This document shows positions 24,919-32,410 of a stretch of 64,000 nt of DNA, one piece after another. Within the stretch, counting starts at the first letter, position 1. Every line of letters begins with the position of its first letter. Made by a program: the position numbers and the translations under genes. The notes beneath the pieces were generated by a model. It was not told where the DNA came from, did no database searches, and saw nothing but the letters and a program-made list of their open reading frames with translations. The stretch comes from Actinomycetes bacterium. GTDB taxonomy: Bacteria > Actinomycetota > Acidimicrobiia > Acidimicrobiales > Ilumatobacteraceae. Where the stretch lies: NCBI GenBank assembly GCA_025358125.1, contig JANYKS010000020.1:44577-108576 (forward strand). Reading direction: 5' to 3'.

Positions 24919-27270
24919 TCAGAGCCGCCAGCGCATCGTTGGTCCGGGCGGTGGTTGGTACCGACATGTCCCACCGGTACGGATCGACGCATCGAGGTGC
25001 GCGCCGCATTGCGGCGCGGCGGTCGAGATCGCCGACACGGCGGCGCGTAGCGCCCGCGTCACATTGACCCGCGCCCGCTCCCCGTCCGCAGATGACCGCC
25101 TCGGCCGACCGCCGAGCCCGGTGGCCTGGCGCAACTCGTCGAGGATGGCGGCGCGCTCGTCGGCGGCCCGGACCGCTCTGTCCGCGTTGCCGGCTCGATC
25201 GGCGGCATCGAGCTCGGCGTCGAGATCGACGAGACGCCGCCGAAACGTCACGCGCGCCTGGTTGTCGAGCACGGGTTCCGCGGTTGTGGCGACGAGTCCG
25301 GGCCCGTTCGCAGTGAGGTCGAGAGCGGAGATCTCCTGACCCGGAGCGGCGAGCAACGCGCGCAGGTAGTCGAACCCGATCCGGTGCCAGAGCCGGGCGT
25401 GCTCGTCACCAGCGTCGAGATGCCAGTCACCCGCGTCGCTCTCGCGCACCAGCGTCCACCGATCGTCGCCGGCTGCGCCGAAACGAAGCGGCACGCGCAT
25501 GCCGAGTCGCGCGCCGAGGGCATGCGCGCGTTCGCGGATCTCGCCGGCTCGCGTTCGGTCATCGCCGTCGCCACGGGCGTCAAGCGCATCGGCGAGTTCG
25601 AACGACGACTCGACGAGTCCGGGAAGGGCACCGATTCGCTGCTCGAACTCGACCGCGTCGGTCAAGTGGGCGACGGCCGCTTCGTGCAATCCAATCTGGC
25701 TCTCGAGCATGCCGAGGTACCTCGTCACGGGACCGTTCACGCTGTTCGCCCCGCCGAAGACGACCATCCGTCCGGCGTAGGGCAACAACGCGGCGTAGAT
25801 CGAGACGCATTCGTCGCGACGGCGGGCGGCTACAGCGACGGCCGCGAAGTCGGCCATGACACCGAGCCATCGCGGACCGGTACCGGTCAGAGCGGCCGGA
25901 AGCGAACGGTCGAGTTCGAGCGCAGCCTCGTCGACCCTGCCAAGGAGGACGAGCACACGAGCAGCCGTCGCCTCGTAGCAGTGACCTGGCAATCGACGGG
26001 CGAATGAGAAGAGCGCCTCGACGCCGTCGCGGCACGCGTCGAGATCGCCGGTGTAGCCGGCGATCGTGCCGCCGAGGGTGCCAACGAGCCGTTCCGTGTC
26101 CGAGAGTCCGATTCGGTTCCCCTGCTTCGCCACGGCCCGCACCAACGAAGCAGCTTCGTCGAATCGACCGCGAAGAATGCAGAGCATCGCCTGCCGGGCG
26201 GCGACGACCACCTCACCGACGAGATCGCCGGCCGCTGTCGCTTCGCGTCCGAAGGCGGCGAGCGCAGATTCAGCCTCACCGATCCGGCCTTGCTCCATCA
26301 GACCGACGAACCGCCAGAAGAGGCCCTTGCGCTCCAGCTCTGCGTCGCCGCCAGTGCGCGCGCTGGCGATAAGCTGCTCAGCCTGCTCCAGTCGTTCGTC
26401 GTTGCTGTCGGCGTCCCACATCGAGTGCAGACGCGAGTCGAGGACCTCGGCACGAAGGCGGTCGTCATGAATGCCTTCGGCGAGCGCGAGCGCTTGACCG
26501 ATGAGCGATGCTCGACGAGCGACGGTGGACGGATCACCGAGCAGCTCGAACGCCAACCGTGCCAACAGCCGAGCCCGGTCGGTATCCGAAGTGACTGATA
26601 AGGCAGCCTCCTCCAACAACGTCACGGTCATCGGATCGACCTCCAAGAACCCACGCGATGACGTCACTGCAAGGGCAAGGGCACCGACGGGGTCAGCCTC
26701 CTGCGCCACGATGCCCGCCAATTCGATCGCCCGGCGCGGATTGCCCTGCGCGGCGAGCCACAGTACGCGGCGGACCTCCGGTCGGTTTTCGCCGACGACT
26801 GCCCCGATCTCGCGTTCACTGAGTCGGCCGATCCGCACATCGCCGACGAGACCGCTGGGAACGCTCGACGTCGCCAGCACTCCCACCGCTCCCGACGGCG
26901 CAGCCGCGGCGAGCATGGCTTCAGCCGCCGGCCCGCCGCGATCGACATCGTCGATCACGATCAACCGGCGCCCGGCCGTGACAACGTACCGAGCGGCCTC
27001 GTCAGGGTCCACACTGCCGACGTCAGCAGGTGCGGCGCTGCCACGGAGGAGTTGGGCCCAGGCGACACTCGCCGAGACGAACGAATCGGCCGACAACCTG
27101 ATCACGGCGATTCCGCTCCCGGCGCCGAGGTCGCTCGCCAGATCGGCCAGCGATGTCTTGCCGGAACCATCCGGACCCACGAGGACGACAACGCCTCCTC
27201 GGCCAGCTCCAACGCGCTGGATCAACGTCTCGATGGCGGCCGTTTCGCGAACACGACCGGAGAACGTCAC
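24919..27270 (-). CDS. AAA-ATPase/TPR regulator sharing a C-terminal module with the protein at 19301-21376
   Basis: 783 aa from GTG 27270. The N-terminal STAND-like ATPase has Walker A GPDGSGKTSLAD and Walker B RRLIVIDDVDRGG. A middle of about 400 residues is helical-repeat-like. The C-terminal 150 residues match the other large regulator: FDYLRALLAAPGQEISALDL, FRRRLVDLDAELDAA, GLGGRPRRS, GERARVNVTRALRAA and RTGGTCRYQ. There is no LuxR helix-turn-helix at the end, unlike ordinary LAL regulators. It probably acts as a signal-transducing ATPase, with the C-terminal module as effector or DNA-binding part; that assignment is unproven. Confidence 0.8.
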   Translation of the reverse strand: MTFSGRVRETAAIETLIQRVGAGRGGVVVLVGPDGSGKTSLADLASDLGAGSGIAVIRLSADSFVSASVAWAQLLRGSAAPADVGSVDPDEAARYVVTAGRRLIVIDDVDRGGPAAEAMLAAAAPSGAVGVLATSSVPSGLVGDVRIGRLSEREIGAVVGENRPEVRRVLWLAAQGNPRRAIELAGIVAQEADPVGALALAVTSSRGFLEVDPMTVTLLEEAALSVTSDTDRARLLARLAFELLGDPSTVARRASLIGQALALAEGIHDDRLRAEVLDSRLHSMWDADSNDERLEQAEQLIASARTGGDAELERKGLFWRFVGLMEQGRIGEAESALAAFGREATAAGDLVGEVVVAARQAMLCILRGRFDEAASLVRAVAKQGNRIGLSDTERLVGTLGGTIAGYTGDLDACRDGVEALFSFARRLPGHCYEATAARVLVLLGRVDEAALELDRSLPAALTGTGPRWLGVMADFAAVAVAARRRDECVSIYAALLPYAGRMVVFGGANSVNGPVTRYLGMLESQIGLHEAAVAHLTDAVEFEQRIGALPGLVESSFELADALDARGDGDDRTRAGEIRERAHALGARLGMRVPLRFGAAGDDRWTLVRESDAGDWHLDAGDEHARLWHRIGFDYLRALLAAPGQEISALDLTANGPGLVATTAEPVLDNQARVTFRRRLVDLDAELDAADRAGNADRAVRAADERAAILDELRQATGLGGRPRRSSADGERARVNVTRALRAAVSAISTAAPQCGAHLDASIRTGGTCRYQPPPGPTMRWRL

Positions 27271-27649
27271 ATCAACAGTATGGACAGTTCCCCAGCGTCG
27301 ACCTTGCGCGGCGATGCCGTCAAAGGGCCCAGGTGCGATTGCTCAGACGTCGCCGTTGGTCAGCGGGCGCACCACGAACCTCCGATTTCGAGAACCGCGA
27401 CCCCACGATTTCGAGGGTAACGAACCTACGATTTCGAGCAACGAGGATCTCTCGCTCAAGCCCCGCCGTCGGGAGCACCGAACAACGCCACAGAACAACA
27501 GACTGCGAACCGGCGTTCCACGCGCCAGATCTCAAGGAGGCGCATCGGGGCTCACCGAGCCGCTGTTATACGGGGCCGCCGGGTTTGTACTCGGCGGTCA
27601 GGAGGCAGTGGTAGGTTGCGGTTGGTTGTCGAGAAGGGTTGGGGGCACG
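27271..27649. other. Divergent intergenic region with repeat array
   Basis: A 379-base stretch between the leftward AAA regulator and the rightward peptidase-like gene. It carries three direct repeats (27383-27438). A long open frame reaching into it from 26501 is antisense to the AAA gene and not a real N-terminus for the downstream gene. Confidence 0.6.
27383..27438. repeat. Three direct repeats of CGATTTCGAG with 23-bp period
   Basis: CGATTTCGAG begins at 27383, 27406 and 27429, each exactly 23 bases apart (about two helical turns). Copies 1 and 3 share the longer ACGAACCT-N-CGATTTCGAG. Regular spacing in a divergent promoter region suggests cooperative binding of a regulator, perhaps the neighbouring AAA protein. 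Confidence 0.65.
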
Positions 27650-28609
27650 ATGCGAACGCTGGGCGACTACCTGGACTCTTCAGGCCGCGACGATGTGCTC
27701 AGCGGTGGTGCTCGGATGATCCCGGTGAGCACATCCGTTGGCACGTGGCGGGTGTGGACGAAGCGGATCGGCAACAATCCCGACCTCAAAGTGCTGCTGC
27801 TCCACGGTGGCCCCGGGATGACCCACGAGTATCTCGAGGCCTGTGACAGCTACCTGCCGGCTGCGGGCATCGAATATTACTACTACGACCAACTCGGCGC
27901 GGGCCGCAGCGATCAGCCCGACGAGCCCTCGTTGTGGGAGCTCGACCGCTTCGTCGACGAAGTGGAGCAGGTCCGTCAGGCGCTCGGTCTCGAGCGGCAC
28001 AACTTCGTCCTCTACGGACAGTCGTGGGGCGGGATCCTTGCGATGGAGTACGCGCTGCGCTACCCGACGAACCTGCGCGGGCTCGTCATCTCGAACATGA
28101 TGTCGAGCGCCCCCGCTTACAACGCTTACGCCCAACAGGTGCTGATGCCGGAGATGGACCAGGCGGCGCTCGCCGAGATCCTTTCGCTCGAGGCGAGCGG
28201 GAACACCGACGACCCGAGGTACATGGAGCTGCTGCTCGAGCAGCACTACCTGCACCACATCCTGAGGATGCCGGTCGCCGCCTGGCCTGACGGCGTGAAC
28301 CGCGCTTTCGCCCACGTCAACCCGTCCGTCTACGTGTCGATGCAGGGCCCAAGCGAGCTCGGGATCAGCGCGGACGCCAAGCTGGCCAACTGGGACTGCA
28401 CCGACCGGTTGGCCTTGATCGACGTGCCGACGCTGGTGATCGGCGCCCGCCACGACAGCATGGATCCAGCACACATGGAGATGATGGCCGATCTACTCCC
28501 CAACGGCCGCTACTTGCATTGCCCGGATGGAAGCCATCTCGCGATGTACGACGACCAGCAGCGCTACTTCACCGGTCTCGTCGAGTTCCTGCACGGTCTC
28601 GCGGACTGA
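27650..28609 (+). CDS. Proline iminopeptidase-family alpha/beta hydrolase
   Basis: 319 aa. Oxyanion strand LLLHGGPGMTHEYLE (the HGGPG motif typical of proline iminopeptidases), YYYYDQLGAGRSDQP, nucleophile GQSWGG, acid region VIGARHDSMDP and the catalytic His in CPDGSHLAMYDD. The cap domain has the length expected for the PIP/tricorn-interacting-factor group. ATG 27650 is chosen because family members begin just before this point; ATG 27716 is an alternative. Cytoplasmic, as no signal peptide is visible. It lies convergent with the dioxygenase gene. Confidence 0.87.
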   Translation: MRTLGDYLDSSGRDDVLSGGARMIPVSTSVGTWRVWTKRIGNNPDLKVLLLHGGPGMTHEYLEACDSYLPAAGIEYYYYDQLGAGRSDQPDEPSLWELDRFVDEVEQVRQALGLERHNFVLYGQSWGGILAMEYALRYPTNLRGLVISNMMSSAPAYNAYAQQVLMPEMDQAALAEILSLEASGNTDDPRYMELLLEQHYLHHILRMPVAAWPDGVNRAFAHVNPSVYVSMQGPSELGISADAKLANWDCTDRLALIDVPTLVIGARHDSMDPAHMEMMADLLPNGRYLHCPDGSHLAMYDDQQRYFTGLVEFLHGLAD

Positions 28610-28670
28610 GCCTGCCGGCGTCTAGCCGATCGAGCCTTTGGCCGCGTGGGGCGTGTTCGGATCGCTGGTT

Positions 28671-29582
28671 TCAGACGGATGCGTGCGGGATGGGTGCGGT
28701 CGGCGCGCGGTGGCCCCAGATGCTGGGAGCCTGGTGCAGTTGTACTTCCCAGGTGTTGTCATCGATGAGTAGTCCGCCGTGTCCGTACTCGATCTGAAAG
28801 CCCGATGGCGTCTGCATGTAGAACGACACCATCTTGTCGTTGGTGTGGCAACCGAGGGTTGACGTGATGGGAACACCCTGGTCGTGACAGAGGTCGTAGG
28901 TGCTGCCGATGTCGTCCAGGTTGCGCAACTCGAACATGACGTGGTGCAGACGCTTCGGAGACGGAACCTGGACCACCGCGATCGAGTGGTGGCGCGGGCC
29001 GCAGTGGAGGAACACCGCAGTGGTAGCTCCAGCGTCGCCCATGTCCAATTCGATGAAGTCACTGACGCGCAAGCCGAGACCGTCCCTGTAGAAGCGCATG
29101 CTCGTGTCGCGGTTGGCGACGTTCAAGACGATGTGGCCGAGGCCCATCTTGCCGGCCACGAACCCGCCGATCGATCGTGGTGAACGGAATGGGCGGTCGG
29201 CCTGCACGAGCGGGCCGTAGAAGACCTCGGTCCTGACGCCGTCGGGGTCATGGGTCGTGATCATTCCCATCACGCAACGCTGCCGAGCGTCGGCATCGGT
29301 TCCCCAGACGACATCGAAGCCCTGAGACTCCAAGCGGTCCGCAATCGCTCGGAGAGCGGATTCGTCGTAGGCTTCCCAGCCGACGCTCGTGAGGTCATCG
29401 CGGACACCGGTGTGCAATGCGATCCGGTGGTGATTCTCATCCAGTCGGAGCAAGAGGGTGCTCTCACCTCGGATGGCGGTGGGTTCGAGACCGATGATGG
29501 TGGTTGCGTACTCCTCCCAATCGGGCAAGTTGCTGACTTCGATACCGAGATATCCGAGCTGGGTGACACGGCTGTTCGACAT
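28671..29582 (-). CDS. Type I extradiol (meta-cleavage) dioxygenase, BphC/HsaC-like
   Basis: 303-aa two-domain VOC-fold enzyme that cleaves a catechol next to its hydroxyls using Fe(II) and O2. Active-site residues are complete and spaced as in BphC: metal ligands His150 (GLGHIVLNV), His214 (LHHVMFEL) and Glu265 (GFQIEYG), plus catalytic His199 and Tyr255. ATG 29582 begins the conserved MSNSRVTQLGYLGIEV; the longer open frame to 29924 runs antisense to the AraC gene. The divergent AraC regulator is the probable controller. No hydrolase or hydroxylase partners lie immediately beside it, apart from the convergent alpha/beta hydrolase. Confidence 0.92.
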   Translation of the reverse strand: MSNSRVTQLGYLGIEVSNLPDWEEYATTIIGLEPTAIRGESTLLLRLDENHHRIALHTGVRDDLTSVGWEAYDESALRAIADRLESQGFDVVWGTDADARQRCVMGMITTHDPDGVRTEVFYGPLVQADRPFRSPRSIGGFVAGKMGLGHIVLNVANRDTSMRFYRDGLGLRVSDFIELDMGDAGATTAVFLHCGPRHHSIAVVQVPSPKRLHHVMFELRNLDDIGSTYDLCHDQGVPITSTLGCHTNDKMVSFYMQTPSGFQIEYGHGGLLIDDNTWEVQLHQAPSIWGHRAPTAPIPHASV

Positions 29583-29607
29583 GGCATTTCTCCTGTGCGT
29601 GGTACGT

Positions 29608-29625
29608 CGAAACGAAAAGGTTTCG
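29608..29625. promoter_or_regulatory. Inverted repeat in the dioxygenase/AraC divergent promoter
   Basis: CGAAAC-GAAAAG-GTTTCG, with exact 6-bp arms at 29608-29613 and 29620-29625. It lies 26 bases upstream of the dioxygenase start, a position suited to repression or activation by the adjacent AraC-type protein. AraC proteins usually prefer direct repeats, so this is tentative. Confidence 0.4.
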
Positions 29626-29711
29626 CCCGGCGTTGTCGTAAACGATGAGACCCATAGTGCATCCGCAGCCGGTGGCCGACAAGGTAGATACCAGTGCAAT
29701 GATGGTAGAAA

Positions 29712-30635
29712 ATGGACATGGTCGAACGAGTGCAGCCAGCGCCGCCCGCCCCGCGACGGCGCGTCACCCCGGTCCGGTACGCGCCGCCGCGCAGCTATCA
29801 GCTCGATGTGGAACTCGTCGGGGCCAGCGAGCTTCGGACGCGCATCGCGCACGTCGAACATCGAGGTATCGAGCGCGTCGACTTCCATTGCCTCGTCTAC
29901 GTCACGGCCGGCCGCTACACCCACATGGTCGACTTCGAGACCTTCTCGTGTACAGCAGGATCATGCCTGATCATCCAGCCCGGCCAAGTGCACCGGTTCG
30001 GCGACGAACAACACTGGAACGGCTGGCTCCTGGTCTTTCGATCCGAACTCCTGCAACCACTGCACCCATCGACGCCCAACGGCGACCCGGAACTCCTCTG
30101 CGTCGAAGCGCTCCCAACCCACATTCGCACGTCGGGTACCACACGCGCTGCGTTCATCGAGGCGCTCGAGCGGATGACCATCGACGCCGCACTCGCCGGT
30201 GACGTCAACCTCAGCAACACCTTGCTCCGCAACCAATTCCTCGTACTGATCACCCGTCTCCACCTCGCACACGGCGCAGCAGCGCCCAACGAATGCGTCG
30301 AGCCACGCATCGTCGAGCGCTACCGCGAATTCCGCAACACCGCCGAACACGAGTTCCGACGATGGCACGCGGTCGCCCCATATGCCCGCCACATTGGATG
30401 CTCAGTCAAGAGCCTGAACAGAGCCACCCGCGAAGTCGCCGACGTCACCGCCAAGGAAATGCTGGTCGCCAGGCTCGTGCTCGAGGCGAAGCGCCTCCTG
30501 GCCCACACCGCGTTGCCCATCTCCGCGATCAGCGACCAGCTCGGCTTCGATGAACCCACCAACTTCGTCAAGTTCTTCCGACGCGAGACAAACACAACCC
30601 CCGGCCAATTCCGGACCCTACGCAACAACACCTGA
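29712..30635 (+). CDS. AraC family transcriptional regulator
   Basis: 307 aa. An N-terminal cupin-like sensor domain contains GSCLIIQPGQVHRFGD. The C-terminal AraC/XylS domain has two helix-turn-helix units: YARHIGCSVKSLNRATREV and the signature ISAISDQLGFDEPTNFVKFF, ending RRETNTTPGQFR. It is divergent from the extradiol dioxygenase gene with 129 bases between starts, the classic layout for an aromatic-degradation regulator. The effector is probably an aromatic acid or a catechol precursor, by inference. Confidence 0.9.
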   Translation: MDMVERVQPAPPAPRRRVTPVRYAPPRSYQLDVELVGASELRTRIAHVEHRGIERVDFHCLVYVTAGRYTHMVDFETFSCTAGSCLIIQPGQVHRFGDEQHWNGWLLVFRSELLQPLHPSTPNGDPELLCVEALPTHIRTSGTTRAAFIEALERMTIDAALAGDVNLSNTLLRNQFLVLITRLHLAHGAAAPNECVEPRIVERYREFRNTAEHEFRRWHAVAPYARHIGCSVKSLNRATREVADVTAKEMLVARLVLEAKRLLAHTALPISAISDQLGFDEPTNFVKFFRRETNTTPGQFRTLRNNT

Positions 30636-30784
30636 CGAACGCCCCGTAGCCCGCAACCGAACGGCATCGCCTCCTTGGCCGGTGCAGACCTGCTCGGTGA
30701 TTGCTCCGTACCGTTGCTGCGCGGCTTGGGCGGAGGTGCCAAGGAGCACTTCGATGCGACTCCAATGATCAGCGAACTGCTCGT

Positions 30785-31702
30785 TCACCGGCTGCGAATT
30801 GCATGGCGGGGTGGTCGCACGCCGTGGCCATCCGTTGGGTGTTCGCTGCCCCGGTGGTGGTGAAGGGACAGGAATCGTTCGGGTGCCGGGAGGTCCGGTC
30901 CGCCGGAGTCGAGCCAGTTTCCGGTGGCGGCGTGCGCTCGCTCGATGAGTTCGCCGGCGTGGCTGAAGTCGGCTGAAGAGACGGCGAGTGGGCACAGCGG
31001 GGGTAATACTTTGAGCTGGGCGTTACCGGCGAACTGGGCGACGTCGATCACGAGGCGCTGTTCGATGAGCAGGGTGAGAGCCTGCACGGCGGCGCCGAGC
31101 GCGGTAGTCGGCGGTCGTTGCAGGGCGCACGCGAATCCGGCGGGGAGCACGTACACCTCGTCGGCGCCGAGGGCCACGGCTTGTGAGAGGGCGGCGTTGT
31201 TGGCGACACCGCCGTCGACGAGGGTGAGACCGTCGCGTTGAACGGCGGGCAGGACGCCGGGGATGGTGGCGCTGGCCAGCACGGCGCTCACCGCGTCTCC
31301 GGCGGAGAGGAGCACTTCGTGGCCGCTGAGCAGGTCAGTGGTGACGATGTGCAGCGGGATGGCCGCGTCCTCGAGGTTGCCGTAGGGCAGGTGGGATTCG
31401 ATGAGTCGGCGCAGGTTGCGGTCAGAGCACAGCGCTGGGCGAGACCCGGCGAGCGCGAGCAGGTGGCGAAGCGGATCGAACGGAAAGACGTCCTGACGGC
31501 GCAGGCCGCGCCAGATCGTGGCCAGTTCCTCGACGGCCTTTCGGCCCGCGCCATGGCCAGCCAGGTAGGCGGCGTTGATGGCACCGGCCGAGGTCCCGAT
31601 CAGCAGGTCGGGACGCACGTCGCGCTCGGCGAGCGCTTGGAGCATCCCGACCTGGACGGCGCCGAGGCTGCCCCCGCCGGAGAGCACGAAGGCAGTTGGC
31701 AT
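30785..31702 (-). CDS. Patatin-like phospholipase
   Basis: 305 aa. The glycine-rich oxyanion motif is FVLSGGGSLGAVQVG, the nucleophile is in IGTSAGAINAA and the catalytic Asp is in VDGGVANNAAL; together these define the Ser-Asp dyad of bacterial patatins (RssA-type). No signal peptide is visible, so it is cytosolic or a secreted effector of other type. The DoxX gene ends three bases upstream, so the two are an operon. The 149 bases beyond its stop, towards araC, hold nothing recognisable. Confidence 0.9.
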   Translation of the reverse strand: MPTAFVLSGGGSLGAVQVGMLQALAERDVRPDLLIGTSAGAINAAYLAGHGAGRKAVEELATIWRGLRRQDVFPFDPLRHLLALAGSRPALCSDRNLRRLIESHLPYGNLEDAAIPLHIVTTDLLSGHEVLLSAGDAVSAVLASATIPGVLPAVQRDGLTLVDGGVANNAALSQAVALGADEVYVLPAGFACALQRPPTTALGAAVQALTLLIEQRLVIDVAQFAGNAQLKVLPPLCPLAVSSADFSHAGELIERAHAATGNWLDSGGPDLPAPERFLSLHHHRGSEHPTDGHGVRPPRHAIRSR

Positions 31703-31704
31703 GG

Positions 31705-32157
31705 TCAGCTCCTGATGTTTGCGCTGGTGGGCGACGTTGCGAAGGCTGCGGCCAGTCGGGCCAGGGCGATGGCGGCGATGAACAGCCCGAAGTCGCGTAG
31801 GGCGACGTCGTAGAAGCCGGGGATGACCAGCAGGTTGACGATGATCCCGGCCAGCCAGGCAGCGACCAGGTATCCGCCGAAGCGGGGTCGTACGGCGACG
31901 ACGAGGCCGGCGACGATCTCGATGACTCCGACCGCGTACATGGCTTGGTGGGGAGTGCCGGGGAGGTGCCCCGATATCCGTGGTGCGAAGTATTTGTCCC
32001 AGTTGACCAGGAGGTGGGCGAATTTGTCGGCTCCGAACAGGATCGGTGCGACAGTGAAGCCGATGCGGAGCAACCAGAATGCCTGGTAGGCCGGGTCGCT
32101 GCGTCTGGACGGTGAGGGGCTTTGGGTTGGCGGGCGGGTTGTCAGGGTGTCAATCAT
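31705..32157 (-). CDS. DoxX-like membrane protein
   Basis: 150 aa with four predicted membrane helices (for example LLRIGFTVAPILFGADKFAH and AVGVIEIVAGLVVAVRP). The GxxKF-type first helix and overall plan fit the DoxX/DoxD family. It is first in a two-gene operon with the patatin gene. Its upstream region, on the minus strand, is unusually AT-rich for this DNA (around 32180-32205) and probably holds the promoter. Function is unknown; redox- or lipid-linked roles have been proposed for relatives. Confidence 0.78.
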   Translation of the reverse strand: MIDTLTTRPPTQSPSPSRRSDPAYQAFWLLRIGFTVAPILFGADKFAHLLVNWDKYFAPRISGHLPGTPHQAMYAVGVIEIVAGLVVAVRPRFGGYLVAAWLAGIIVNLLVIPGFYDVALRDFGLFIAAIALARLAAAFATSPTSANIRS

Positions 32158-32262
32158 TTGGGGGTTGCCTCCATGTCTAACGGATAATAATCTTAACTAT
32201 AGAAGCTCCCACGCGTTTCGTCAACACGTTTCTCCTTTAGAGAAGGATTGCCCCCATGACGG

Positions 32263-32410
32263 TTGATGACTCGACCACCACTCCGCGAGCCGAAAGCCTC
32301 GAAGAACCGGATGCACCTCGACATCGAAACCCCAGACATCCACGCTGAAGCCGACCGACGCGCTCGGCGCCCAGCGGGTCAGCGAAGGCCCAAAGACTCG
32401 ATCGCTGTGT
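32263..32410 (+). pseudogene. C-terminal fragment of a VOC (glyoxalase-like) gene
   Basis: The frame reads REPKASKNRMHLDIETPDIH and then AEADRRARR. Shifting by one base near 32362 gives DALGAQRVSEGP. Together they match the second half of a common VOC family (KNRxHLDIxxxDxxAE...LGAxRV). The N-terminal half and the last strand are missing. The fragment is overlapped at its right end by the ABC permease gene. A short open frame (ATG 32256, 30 codons) with a decent ribosome site runs over it in another phase and is probably not a gene. Confidence 0.6.

Noticed and set aside
26501..27649. 383-codon extension upstream of the proline iminopeptidase-like gene
   Set aside because: Ser/Arg/Pro-rich sequence antisense to the AAA regulator; the hydrolase homology begins at about 27650.
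29583..29924. 114-codon N-terminal extension of the extradiol dioxygenase
   Set aside because: It runs antisense to the AraC gene; the conserved start MSNSRVTQLGYLG and the residue spacing of BphC fit ATG 29582.
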